Shown here piece after piece: positions 45,024 through 53,334 of a DNA stretch of 64,000 bases. The notes under the pieces were generated by a model, which made no database searches, was not told the DNA's origin, and worked only from the letters and a program-made list of their open reading frames with translations. Both the position numbers and the translations under genes were made by a program. Source of the stretch: Bacillus cereus G9842 (GTDB lineage Bacteria > Bacillota > Bacilli > Bacillales > Bacillaceae_G); NCBI RefSeq assembly GCF_000021305.1, contig NC_011772.1, forward strand, positions 5,306,001-5,370,000, read 5' to 3'. The stretch's first letter is position 1. Every line of letters starts with the position of its first letter.

Positions 45024-46664
45024 TTAAATAGCAATCAATACTGAAAAAGAGGTAGATGACTTATCATTTGACAAGTCATCTACCTCTATTTTCAGTTCTT
45101 TTAATACTTCATTATTAAATTTTAATTGGATACTCTCAATTTTTCTATCTTCATTGATTGTGATTTTATGAATGAGTAAATGTAACAACCTTTTTCGTTG
45201 TTCCCTAGTTAAAGCATTTTGAAAAGCCTTTGAGAAATTTAATAATACCTCTTTAATCATTTCATAAGAAACAACTTTCACTGTATTTCCTTGTATTTGC
45301 TTTCTTAAAGGTTCCATCAGTTCTTTTAATTCTTGTATTTGTCCTTCTAATCTTTTCGCTTTTTCTACATACATTGCTTTGGAAATTAACTCATCTGTAT
45401 AAGCATCAAACGTTTTCGAAAGCTTTTGTTCCGCCTCATTCATCTGTTTAGCGTACATTTCAAATTCCTTTTGTAGCGGCGCAAATTTTTTTCCATTTCG
45501 ACTGTTCACACTTTTTACAAGCTCTTTAATAAGTTTATCACTATGCATCAATCGTTGAAGTTTATCTAATGTAAACGCATCTGCGTACTCCGTTCGTACA
45601 CCATTTGACCGGCACACTAGTGTACCCTTATTTTTCCACGAACCACAAACATAGTATTCAAGAACTCGTTTAGTTCCATCTTTTAATGTGTTTGTAGTTG
45701 GGCTGATGACCATTCCTGCCCCACAAGCTGGACATCTCATAATGCCTGTTAGTGGGAATTCACCATCATGTATACGATTTGGTTTACATGAACGACTTTG
45801 ATAAACATTTTGGGCTACTTGCCACACCTCTTCTGAAATGATTGGTTCATGTTCCCCTTTTTGAATGATCGGATTAGGATTGATATTATTTCGTCTTTTC
45901 TCATTCCAATCTTTACGAACGTTGTATCGAATATAACCAGCATAAACTGGATTCGTAACAATTATTTTAATTGCATTCAATGAAAAAGTTTTGCCCTTTT
46001 TTGTTCGGTATCCCTTTTTATTGATACAGTTAGCAATTGATTTATAACCGTGTCCAGAACCATACATTTGAAAAATCAACTGAACAGTATTTGCCTCTCT
46101 TTCATTGATAACAAGATGCGTATCTTTACGTTTCCTATTATCACTTGATATCTCTACAACATCATATCCCAGCACTTGTCCACCATTCCAACGTCCTTCC
46201 TTTGCCCTAGCTATCATCCCCATCTTTACATTTTCCGCAATATTGTTACGTTCATATTCAGCAATAGCAGCCATCAGTTGAAATTGTAATTTTCCAGGCG
46301 GGGTTTCTGTTTCATACTTTTCTGTATACGAGCGAAAAGCGATGTTTTTACTATTTAATTTTTCAACAATGTTCATTAAGTCCAAACTTTTACGTGCCAA
46401 ACGATTCATTTTCCAAACAAGTACTACTTCAAATTTCTTTTGTTCTGCATCATTCAACATTCTCTGGACTGCCGGTCGCCCCGAAATATTTTTTCCACTA
46501 ATTCCTCTATCCACGTACTCATCATAAACCAAATATCCTTCACTCTTACAAAATTCATTGAGGACACGTAATTGTTCATCAATACTGTAACCTTCTTCGG
46601 CTTGTTCAATAGTAGATACTCTTGCGTAAATTGCTACAGTTTTAGTTTCCGTATTCTCTATCAT
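45024..46664 (-). CDS. Large serine recombinase (CcrB/CcrC-like)
   Basis: The 546-residue protein has the resolvase domain with catalytic Ser in VAIYARVSTIEQAEEGYSID (Ser at about 17), the arginine-rich motif RLARKSLDL and SGRPAVQRML near 62, and the GKLQFQLMAAIAEYERN helix. A recombinase domain follows, then a zinc ribbon (CPACGAG...YYVCGSWKNKGTLVC, about 300-345) and a coiled coil. The stretch TTNTLKDGTKRVLEYYVC is very like staphylococcal CcrB, and its position beside rlmH-derived direct repeats fits a cassette chromosome recombinase. Length matches CcrB/CcrC (about 540-560). It overlaps an upstream 30-aa ORF by ATGA. Confidence 0.9.
   Translation of the reverse strand: MIENTETKTVAIYARVSTIEQAEEGYSIDEQLRVLNEFCKSEGYLVYDEYVDRGISGKNISGRPAVQRMLNDAEQKKFEVVLVWKMNRLARKSLDLMNIVEKLNSKNIAFRSYTEKYETETPPGKLQFQLMAAIAEYERNNIAENVKMGMIARAKEGRWNGGQVLGYDVVEISSDNRKRKDTHLVINEREANTVQLIFQMYGSGHGYKSIANCINKKGYRTKKGKTFSLNAIKIIVTNPVYAGYIRYNVRKDWNEKRRNNINPNPIIQKGEHEPIISEEVWQVAQNVYQSRSCKPNRIHDGEFPLTGIMRCPACGAGMVISPTTNTLKDGTKRVLEYYVCGSWKNKGTLVCRSNGVRTEYADAFTLDKLQRLMHSDKLIKELVKSVNSRNGKKFAPLQKEFEMYAKQMNEAEQKLSKTFDAYTDELISKAMYVEKAKRLEGQIQELKELMEPLRKQIQGNTVKVVSYEMIKEVLLNFSKAFQNALTREQRKRLLHLLIHKITINEDRKIESIQLKFNNEVLKELKIEVDDLSNDKSSTSFSVLIAI
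45049..45086 (-). terminator. Terminator hairpin inside the ccr 3' coding end
   Basis: GAGGTAGATGACTT (45049-45062) and AAGTCATCTACCTC (45073-45086) form a 14-bp stem; read on the minus strand it is followed by TTTTTC. It lies within the last 20 or so codons of the recombinase gene, before its stop codon. Confidence 0.6.
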
Positions 46665-46753
46665 TTTGCATCAGTTCCCCCTTCTTGTTTTAGATAATTA
46701 ATTAGCATTGAAGTTAAAATAGCAAGTACTTCATTTATATTTTCTTTTTCCAT
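46661..46753 (-). CDS. 30-aa ORF translationally coupled to ccr
   Basis: The ATG at 46753 has a GTGAGG ribosome site and the ORF encodes MEKENINEVLAILTSMLINY then LKQEGGTDAK. Its TGA overlaps the ccr ATG in an ATGA junction, so ribosomes finishing it could reinitiate on ccr. It is amphipathic and acidic, with no family known to me. Confidence 0.55.
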   Translation of the reverse strand: MEKENINEVLAILTSMLINYLKQEGGTDAK

Positions 46754-46802
46754 TATCAAAGCCTCACTTTTATAATATATATCTATAATTTCTCTTATTA
46801 CA

Positions 46803-46898
46803 TTTAGTGGTCAAAAAAGAAAAGGCGAAAAACTTTTCGAAAAAAATGAATAACATAATTTTAAAACTTTTCAGCTTAAAGCCAATTTGACCACTAAA
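46803..46898. promoter_or_regulatory. Inverted repeat region at the ccr promoter
   Basis: TTTAGTGGTCAAA (46803-46815) and its exact reverse complement TTTGACCACTAAA (46886-46898) flank an AT-rich 70-bp segment. The right-hand ccr promoter has TTGACC as a -35 inside the first copy. The pair could be an operator, a DNA-loop site or an origin; an inner CGAAAA/TTTTCG hairpin is also present. Confidence 0.5.
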
Positions 46899-46902
46899 TT
46901 AG

Positions 46903-48498
46903 TTAAAATGATTCTAATTTAATCCCTTCAAAGTATTCATGACCTTGAATTCGTTTTTCCACAATAGATAATTCCTTACTATCTATCACATTCATTAAGT
47001 CCTTATAAAACCTTTGGCGTGTGCGAATACGATCAATCTCATTTTGCTCACACCAAAGTTTAAAGTGATTGTATAATTCACTACGTTTTAATTTAGAAGA
47101 TGCATCATATACAACGATAGATTCAAAAAAATTAAGAACTGGATTCTGCGATAAGCGGTATTTCCTCAACTCTTCTTTGATTACCGATGAGCAGCTAAAT
47201 ACATAGTTGTTTTCTCTTAATCTTTTGAGCCCTTCAATAGCCCAATTAAAAATACCAGGTAATTCTTCAGTTAATTCCATTAGTAAATCTCGGTTTTGTT
47301 CTGACTCACTAAATGTACGTTTAAAAGGAATAATACACATCCTACGAAAATAGCCATTTGTTAAATCATTTGTATCCGGTAGCTCGTTACCCAAAAACAC
47401 CAGTCTACATTTTGACTTATAGTTAGTAATTGAAGGTCTATATTTTAAATTAATATTCATCCCGTCTCCACTAACAATAGCCTTAAATGCTTCCGTATTT
47501 AATTGCGAACCTCGCATTTCATTCTCAGGTGCAATGTTAACGGTTTTACCTATGATACCCTCTAGCCCAAAATCCGAACTAAAATGAGAAAGTGGAATAC
47601 TACTCACATTCTGTTCACCAACTAATATAGCTATGATACGTGCCAAAACACTTTTTCCATTTGCACCCCTACCAAAAAAATAAAATGCTTTTTCACATCT
47701 AATTTCTGGGCTCAATAAGTAACCCATTAACTCTTGTATTACATTTTCCAATTCTTTATCATTACAAGTAATATCCTTAATAAATTGCTTAAATGTAGGA
47801 CAATCTGCCTCGCCATCATATTTAATTGGTATTTGAACTGTAGATAAGAAGTTAGGGTGATGTTTTTCTAACGAACCAGCCTTTAATGAATACATACCAT
47901 TTTGCAAATTAACGTATTCACGCATGCAATCCAATTGTGATTTTGAAAAACATTCCCGTTTAATAGCTTGAATGGCTTCTTTTTCATGACTACTTCGCCA
48001 ACTATGCTCTAATCCTTCATTCATTAATATTCGAACAAGCCTCCCCATCTCCGTATCTGTCAATAACTTAAATACCCCCTGTTTGCTATAAGCATAAAGT
48101 AAACCATTCTCATCACAAACCATTTTTACTCTTGTAAGAAAATAATCTGCAAATAAATTAGAATTAAATCGATACTTTATCTTTTTTTCTTCATAAATAA
48201 AACCTGTTTGGATTGCTTTTGATACCTGAACCGCATGATGCAGTTCAGATGTTAAAAATTTCACATGATCTGAATTAATGGTTTGAATTAATGAGAAGTC
48301 TAATTCATCAACCACTTTTTTAGATAACAAAAGTTCCAATAGCTTTTTTAGAGATATATTCTTTACTTGTCTTGCAGCAGCTGCAAGTTGGCTAATGGAA
48401 GACAAGTCATTAATATTTTCCGTTAAAGATTTGAGACTGCCATGACAATTAAGTATATGTATTTTTTTTAGTTCAAATTCTTGTATAAATTCATTCAT
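46903..48498 (-). CDS. P4/D5-type primase-helicase of the SCC-like element
   Basis: The 531-residue protein has a D5_N-like N-terminus and a superfamily 3 helicase core: Walker A FGRGANGKSVL (Lys near 280), the APENEMRGSQLN region, Walker B-like RLVFLGNELP and an arginine finger FRRMCIIPF. The C-terminus is winged-helix-like. Phage/plasmid primases of this type replicate mobile DNA. Staphylococcal cassettes carry Cch helicases in the same place, so it probably drives replication of the excised element. It overlaps its upstream partner gene by 8 bp. Confidence 0.82.
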   Translation of the reverse strand: MNEFIQEFELKKIHILNCHGSLKSLTENINDLSSISQLAAAARQVKNISLKKLLELLLSKKVVDELDFSLIQTINSDHVKFLTSELHHAVQVSKAIQTGFIYEEKKIKYRFNSNLFADYFLTRVKMVCDENGLLYAYSKQGVFKLLTDTEMGRLVRILMNEGLEHSWRSSHEKEAIQAIKRECFSKSQLDCMREYVNLQNGMYSLKAGSLEKHHPNFLSTVQIPIKYDGEADCPTFKQFIKDITCNDKELENVIQELMGYLLSPEIRCEKAFYFFGRGANGKSVLARIIAILVGEQNVSSIPLSHFSSDFGLEGIIGKTVNIAPENEMRGSQLNTEAFKAIVSGDGMNINLKYRPSITNYKSKCRLVFLGNELPDTNDLTNGYFRRMCIIPFKRTFSESEQNRDLLMELTEELPGIFNWAIEGLKRLRENNYVFSCSSVIKEELRKYRLSQNPVLNFFESIVVYDASSKLKRSELYNHFKLWCEQNEIDRIRTRQRFYKDLMNVIDSKELSIVEKRIQGHEYFEGIKLESF

Positions 48499-48856
48499 TT
48501 ATGTTGCCCTCCCAAGATGTTAATACGATTTTTTGATACACCCTTCCATTTGAAAAATTGGTTTTAAAATAGCAAGTTCCTCTTTCACCAATTAAATCTT
48601 GTACCAAAATTTCATCTTTGACTTCTCCAAACTGACGAAATTGACTAATAAAATCATAAAATGAAGAATGGGCACTATTGTCATCATAAAGCATATATAA
48701 TTGATCAATTTCAAAGTCTTCATTTTCATTCCAAACTTTAAAAACCAATTTTAAAAAACGCTGGGAGGTACGTGCAGTAATGACTTCATATCTGTCAATT
48801 TGAAAAGCGTACTCTACCTTTAGAGATGTTAATTGATTAAAATTATTGTTTTGCAT
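48491..48856 (-). CDS. Small partner of the primase-helicase, possibly ssDNA-binding
   Basis: I start at the ATG at 48856, with GTGAG 8 bases upstream; a GTG at 48865 is the alternative. The 121-residue protein has beta-rich segments such as LTSLKVEYAFQIDRYEVITA and RTCYFKTNFSNGRVYQK (shown in part), suggesting an OB-like or DUF669-type fold. It overlaps the primase-helicase gene by 8 bp (ATGAATGA), so they are translationally coupled. A function in ssDNA binding or loading is inference. Confidence 0.55.
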   Translation of the reverse strand: MQNNNFNQLTSLKVEYAFQIDRYEVITARTSQRFLKLVFKVWNENEDFEIDQLYMLYDDNSAHSSFYDFISQFRQFGEVKDEILVQDLIGERGTCYFKTNFSNGRVYQKIVLTSWEGNINE

Positions 48857-48883
48857 TAAATTCACTCACTTTCGGTTTATTTA

Positions 48884-48916
48884 ATGCTGCAGCATGTTTA
48901 GTTTAGATTCGAATCT
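48884..48916. promoter_or_regulatory. Two 12-bp palindromes upstream of the replication operon
   Basis: ATGCTGCAGCAT (48884-48895) and AGATTCGAATCT (48905-48916) lie 9 bp apart, 28-60 bp before the primase operon. They may be regulator or replication-protein sites. Confidence 0.4.
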
Positions 48917-49023
48917 GCAAATAAGAGCTATTTACAAGTTTTATTAAAAGCTATATTCAACTATAAAATCAACAATTAAATTATTATATTAGAATAATTT
49001 AATTTCGGTGAAAAAAAATAAAA

Positions 49024-49058
49024 AGACGTTTGTAATTAGTCCATAACTACAAACGTCT
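49024..49058 (-). terminator. Terminator after the 102-aa hypothetical gene
   Basis: AGACGTTTGTA pairs with TACAAACGTCT; the minus strand tail is TTTTTATTTTTTTT. Confidence 0.85.
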
Positions 49059-49087
49059 GAAAATAAACATGTCTAAAATGTGAACTT

Positions 49088-49396
49088 CTATTTTTTTAAT
49101 AACTTTTCATAAACTTTTTCTCCATCTTTTAAGCAAATTAAAAAGAGTGGATAATTTGCATTGGCATTGGCATCGGATACCATACAAACCATCCACTCAT
49201 TTTCTTCTGTATCATAAACATATGTGTGAACTAATACTAAATCAGGAGTAATTGCCAGTAATACTTCTGACAGGAGATTCTCATCCAGATCTTCCTTATA
49301 TAAAAGCATAGTTTCTTCCCCTACCTGTTCTTCATCAATAACTACACTAAATTTGTAATTCATGAAGCTACAAAATCCTTCTAATCCTAAATCCAT
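49088..49396 (-). CDS. Hypothetical protein (102 aa), SCC-like cargo
   Basis: The ATG has an AAGGAGGAG site. The protein is small and acidic; LLSEVLLAITPDLVLVHTYVY and EENEWMVCMVSDANANANY are its most distinct segments. I recognise no family. It lies upstream of the replication genes and has its own terminator. Confidence 0.6.
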   Translation of the reverse strand: MDLGLEGFCSFMNYKFSVVIDEEQVGEETMLLYKEDLDENLLSEVLLAITPDLVLVHTYVYDTEENEWMVCMVSDANANANYPLFLICLKDGEKVYEKLLKK

Positions 49397-49690
49397 TAGT
49401 ATCTCCTCCTTATAAATAAAACTGCCCTAGCCTCTAATTAAGGCTAGGACTACTAATTCTCTTTCATGACTATAATATATAATTTAAAAATTCTTTATTA
49501 CGCCTAAAACAATGCCCCTATCTTTCAAGTTATTGATAAACCACCCTATAATATTTTATATATCTTCTCATTTTTTGGTATAGGTTTATTAAAATAGCAT
49601 ATATTTATATTTTTTCTTATTACCCAATAATCTCTAATTTTTGTATAATAAAGGTAGAAAATATTATTATACTTAGGGGCGGAGATTTTA
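49397..49690. other. Divergent spacer between hypothetical and HNH genes
   Basis: It holds the stem CCTAGCCT/AAGGCTAGG (about 49425-49447) in the leader of the minus-strand gene, and the promoter region of the HNH gene. No additional ORF is seen. Confidence 0.45.
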
Positions 49691-50716
49691 TTGTTATTAC
49701 ATTTAAAAGGTTTAATAGAACAAACTTCTCAAGTATCCGGGGACTCTTTAATAATTCAACCCTATACAACTGGGAACTTAAAAAGCATCCAATTTAAAAT
49801 AGGTATCGAAGAAAATATTATTAGCTTTACTTTAACAACAAACAAATCGCTTATGACTAGGATTTACGAAATTTCTGAAAATATCGGCGGATTCTATAAA
49901 AAATTTATCCCAATTAATGAAACGACTTTAACCTTTGCTGATAAAATTACAAGCAGCAGTAATCCCGCAGAAATTAAAAATTTATTTGATTTGTTTTATA
50001 AAAGAGCGATGGGAATTGTTGAAAGCTCTCAAAATATTATTATCTATGATTTAGGTAGAGAATACATTTTTACCGAGAAGCGTGCTACTCATGCGTTTGC
50101 AGTTTTAAAGGATTTAAATTGGCATACACGTACAGAAATAGAAGGCGAAAAGCCTGATGGCACTAGAAAATATGGTGATCCAAGCAGAACAGTCACAGTT
50201 CTAGAGGAATGTGGTTTTGATTTATCTCGTAGTTATACTTACGAAAATAATCAAAGAATGCAACAATATAAACTAAATAGTATTGAACAAGATGTTGATA
50301 ATATTAAACGAAGAACTACAATTACAAAAAAAATGAAGTCTTTCATTTTTGAACGGGATAATTTCCGCTGTGCAATTTGTCAAAATACATTTGAAGAGAG
50401 TTTTTTAGAGCCTGATCACAAAACCCCTATTCAAATTACAGGTGACGAAATAGATATCACAGATCCAAATTGGGCAGGAAAATTACAAACTATGTGTAAA
50501 ATCTGCAACGGGAGGAAACGGGAGGTTTGTAAGAAATGTACTACTTTTGATTGTGACAACTGTCCTTGGTGTCACCCTGAACAACTATTACAAAGTATGG
50601 TTAGAATTTCAGGAGAAAGTTACAAAAAAGCTTTGGAAAATGCTACTGCACTTAATATAGATGTAGATGTATATATTGAAAATTTAATAAATTCTGCTGA
50701 AAATTTTGATTTATAG
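49691..50716 (+). CDS. HNH endonuclease (probable restriction enzyme)
   Basis: The start is TTG, with AGGGGCGGAG about 7 bases upstream. The 341-residue protein has an N-terminal domain (about 1-200) without recognised motifs and a C-terminal HNH nuclease: CAICQNTFEESFLEPDHKTP (His near 245), then MCKICNGRKREVCKKC (Asn in CNGRK). Further Cys pairs in TTFDCDNCPWC make a zinc-rich core. It converges with two C5 methyltransferase genes, which strongly suggests a Type II restriction unit. McrA-like cleavage of modified DNA is an alternative. Confidence 0.78.
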   Translation: MLLHLKGLIEQTSQVSGDSLIIQPYTTGNLKSIQFKIGIEENIISFTLTTNKSLMTRIYEISENIGGFYKKFIPINETTLTFADKITSSSNPAEIKNLFDLFYKRAMGIVESSQNIIIYDLGREYIFTEKRATHAFAVLKDLNWHTRTEIEGEKPDGTRKYGDPSRTVTVLEECGFDLSRSYTYENNQRMQQYKLNSIEQDVDNIKRRTTITKKMKSFIFERDNFRCAICQNTFEESFLEPDHKTPIQITGDEIDITDPNWAGKLQTMCKICNGRKREVCKKCTTFDCDNCPWCHPEQLLQSMVRISGESYKKALENATALNIDVDVYIENLINSAENFDL

Positions 50717-50720
50717 TATT

Positions 50721-50757
50721 CTAAAGGGATGTAATATTGACTTATTACATCCCTTAG
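50721..50757. terminator. Bidirectional terminator
   Basis: AAGGGATGTAATA pairs with TATTACATCCCTT around a 6-base loop between convergent HNH and methyltransferase genes. Confidence 0.75.
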
Positions 50758-50764
50758 TAAAATT

Positions 50765-51697
50765 TCAAGAACTTATTTCTTTAGCTACATAATAAGCTAA
50801 TAGTGGCGGTACAGCATTCCCAATCTGCCGATAACAGGATGTAGTCGAACCTACAAATTCATAATCTAAAGGGAAACTCTGAATGATTGCTACTTCCCTA
50901 ACAGATAATCTTCTATGATTTTTAGGATGGTGATTTATCACAGCGCCACCTTTATTATCCCCTCTAGCAGTAATAGTTGGCGATGGTTTGTTTGGGTCTG
51001 TAACCCTGTGCCCGATATAGCCATTAAATTTCAAACGATATTGACTATACACATGATTTAACAGATTATGAGCTTCATCTGGTTCTGGTATATCAGACAA
51101 AGCCTCTCCAATAGTCACCCATTTCTGAAGAGCATTTAAATTAAATAAATCAAAAGTCGGACTCTCCTCATGAGTAGGGGTTGGATAACTATAAGTTAAA
51201 TCTAAATCTTTTCGTACACCCACTATAAAAACACGTTGTCTAGTTTGTGGTACACCATAATCAGCTGCATTTAAAAGTTTATATTGTACATTGTAGCCAG
51301 CATTCTCAAAATCCTTACAAATCATTTTGATAACTGCACCTTTTCCTAAACTTAAAATACCTTTTACATTCTCAGCCACAAAGAACTTCGGCTGTTTATC
51401 TTGAATAACTCTTAACATCTCTAAATAGAGTGTATTTCTTTCATCATCTACAGATCGATTCATATTAGCTACGGAAAATCCTTGACAAGGAAATCCACCA
51501 ATGACAATATCTCCATCTGGTATATTATTAGTATCCACTTCTTTTAAATCTTTTAACACTATATGATTGCCGATATTTTTTTTATAAGTTTCAGCTGCAT
51601 CCTCATATAGATCATTTGCCCAAATTATTTCATGTCCAGCTTGAATAAATCCTAAATCCATTCCTCCAGCACCTGAAAACAGCGAAATTACTTTCAT
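50765..51697 (-). CDS. DNA (cytosine-5) methyltransferase, copy 1
   Basis: The 310-residue enzyme has C5 motifs: SLFSGAGGMDLGF (motif I), GGFPCQGFSVAN (IV, catalytic Cys), VAENVKGIL (VI), QTRQRVFIVGV (VIII) and GNAVPPL (X). The start at 51697 is chosen to match its paralog. It lies directly after a very similar methyltransferase on the same strand (18 bp gap between coding regions); the two differ most in the target recognition region just before the conserved GHR. Two different C5 enzymes with one nuclease suggest recognition of an asymmetric site. Confidence 0.92.
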   Translation of the reverse strand: MKVISLFSGAGGMDLGFIQAGHEIIWANDLYEDAAETYKKNIGNHIVLKDLKEVDTNNIPDGDIVIGGFPCQGFSVANMNRSVDDERNTLYLEMLRVIQDKQPKFFVAENVKGILSLGKGAVIKMICKDFENAGYNVQYKLLNAADYGVPQTRQRVFIVGVRKDLDLTYSYPTPTHEESPTFDLFNLNALQKWVTIGEALSDIPEPDEAHNLLNHVYSQYRLKFNGYIGHRVTDPNKPSPTITARGDNKGGAVINHHPKNHRRLSVREVAIIQSFPLDYEFVGSTTSCYRQIGNAVPPLLAYYVAKEISS

Positions 51698-51715
51698 TAT
51701 ATTCATTCACTCTCT

Positions 51716-52657
51716 TTATCCAAATTGGTTAAATTGTATCGCTATCTGTTTCCCAAAAATAGGTGGAACTGCATTTCCTATTTGTCGATAACATGATGTT
51801 TTAGAACCGATAAATTCAAAATCCATGGGAAATCCTTGAATAATAGCAGTTTCTCTAACTGACATGCGCCTAGTATTACTCGGGTGGTGAATAACTACTA
51901 CTCCCCCTTTGCCATTGCCTCTAGCTAAAATAGTAGGAGAAGGTTTATCAGGATTTATCATTCTATGTCCCGTAAAATTTTTATTTTCAATAATTTTATA
52001 ATTAGAACAAACATGATTTAATATCTTCGAATCTTCACTCGGTTCTGGTAAACCCGCTAAAACTTCGCTGATACTAACCCACCTTTGTAACGCATTTTGA
52101 TTAAATAAATCAAAGGTTGGATTTTCTTCATGAGTAGGCATAGGGAATTCATATTCAAAATTCATATCATTCCTAACCCCAATAAAAATAACACGTTCTC
52201 TTTTTTGTGGGACACCGTAATCTGCTAAATTAAATAATTTATATTTCACTTTATAGCCAGCATTTTCAAAATCCTTACAAATCATTTTAATAACTGATCC
52301 CTTATCTAAACTTAATATTCCTTTTACATTTTCTGCAACAAAAAATGTTGGTTTCTTATCCCGAATAACTCTTAACATCTCCAAATAAAGTGTATTCCGT
52401 TCGTCCCCAGTACCTCTATTCCTATTAGCCACAGAAAATCCCTGACAAGGAAATCCCCCGATTACAATATCAGCATCAGGTATATCATTAGTATCCACTT
52501 CTTTTAAATCTTTCAACACTATATGGTTTCCTAGATTTTTTTTATACGTTTCAACCGCATCTTTATCAATATCATTAGCCCAAATTATTTGATGCCCAGC
52601 TTGAACAAATCCTAAATCTAGCCCACCCGCACCAGAAAACAAAGAAATTACTTTCAT
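51716..52657 (-). CDS. DNA (cytosine-5) methyltransferase, copy 2
   Basis: The 313-residue enzyme has the same C5 motifs: SLFSGAGGLDLGF, GGFPCQGFSVAN, VAENVKGIL, QKRERVIFIGV and GNAVPPI. The start at 52657 follows AAAGGTG; a GTG at 52669 is possible. It is a clear paralog of the downstream copy, with most changes in the recognition region (IIENKNFTGHR versus LKFNGYIGHR). It lies about 140 bp from the rlmH end of the island and is part of the restriction-modification unit. Confidence 0.92.
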   Translation of the reverse strand: MKVISLFSGAGGLDLGFVQAGHQIIWANDIDKDAVETYKKNLGNHIVLKDLKEVDTNDIPDADIVIGGFPCQGFSVANRNRGTGDERNTLYLEMLRVIRDKKPTFFVAENVKGILSLDKGSVIKMICKDFENAGYKVKYKLFNLADYGVPQKRERVIFIGVRNDMNFEYEFPMPTHEENPTFDLFNQNALQRWVSISEVLAGLPEPSEDSKILNHVCSNYKIIENKNFTGHRMINPDKPSPTILARGNGKGGVVVIHHPSNTRRMSVRETAIIQGFPMDFEFIGSKTSCYRQIGNAVPPIFGKQIAIQFNQFG

Positions 52658-52760
52658 TGAAATTAACACCTTTTTCTAAGTTTGATTACTATAGTATCTA
52701 ATTATTAATACTAACATAAAATATTTCTAAACGCCCGCAAACTGCTTAACAAATAAAAGT

Positions 52761-52783
52761 ACACGTTATATAAAATAACGTGT
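52761..52783. terminator. Hairpin just inside the rlmH end of the island
   Basis: ACACGTTAT pairs with ATAACGTGT around 5 bases. It is downstream of rlmH, and T residues follow on the minus strand, so it may terminate rlmH transcription after insertion. Confidence 0.6.
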
Positions 52784-52794
52784 AAAAAACCTCA
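52783..52794. repeat. Right terminal inverted repeat of the element
   Basis: On the minus strand it reads TGAGGTTTTTTA, the mirror of TGAGGTTTATTTA at the left end. It lies just beyond the rlmH stop codon. Confidence 0.55.
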
Positions 52795-52795
52795 T

Positions 52796-52816
52796 TTACT
52801 TATGATACGGTTCCCC
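52796..52816 (-). repeat. att site at the rlmH 3' end (attR-like)
   Basis: TTACTTATGATACGGTTC plus CCC overlaps the last codons and stop of rlmH. Its near-exact copy at 41540 and a drifted one at 39402 are in the same orientation. The core TATCATAAGTAA on the minus strand is the same as in staphylococcal orfX. Confidence 0.85.
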
Positions 52817-53275
52817 ACGATTAATCCGAAACGCTCTATACACTTGTTCAAGCAATACTAATCGCATTAATTGGTGTGGTAATGTCATCTTTGAAAAAGA
52901 AAGTGATTCGTTTGAACGCTTCATCACTTCTGAACTTAGTCCGAGTGATCCACCAATTACAAATGCGACTTTACTCTTTCCGTATGTAGCAAGGCGATCT
53001 AGACTTACCGCAAATTCTTCTGATGACTTTTGCTTTCCTTCTATAGCTAATGCAATCACATGCGTGTCATCAGAAATTTTATCCAGTATACGTATACCTT
53101 CTTTTTCCTTTACAATTAACATTTCTGCTTCACTTAAATTTTCTGGCGCCTTTTCATCGGGCAATTCAATTACTTCTACTTTTGCGTATGCTGATAATCG
53201 TTTTAAGTATTCTGCTATACCTTGTTTCAAATATTTTTCTTTTAATTTCCCAATTGAAATAATCGAGATATTCAC
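52796..53275 (-). CDS. rlmH: 23S rRNA pseudouridine-1915 methyltransferase RlmH
   Basis: Starting at the GTG at 53275 gives the standard 159-residue protein; longer in-frame starts would add unrelated residues. It has the SPOUT knot with [10 protein letters not shown] (about 101-110) and the C-terminal [21 protein letters not shown] (shown in part: [10 protein letters not shown]). It methylates pseudouridine 1915 of 23S rRNA. Its last codons contain the att site of an SCC-like element, and the coding end is restored by the insertion. Confidence 0.95.
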   Translation of the reverse strand: MNISIISIGKLKEKYLKQGIAEYLKRLSAYAKVEVIELPDEKAPENLSEAEMLIVKEKEGIRILDKISDDTHVIALAIEGKQKSSEEFAVSLDRLATYGKSKVAFVIGGSLGLSSEVMKRSNESLSFSKMTLPHQLMRLVLLEQVYRAFRINRGEPYHK

Positions 53276-53334
53276 ACGTATCATCCACCTTACAAACATG
53301 TTATCCACAAAACTTATCCACATATCCACAAACA

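Noticed and set aside
39402..52816. Prophage or ICE
   Set aside because: There are no capsid, tail, lysis or conjugation genes; rlmH-end repeats and Ccr-like recombinase fit an SCC-like cassette better.
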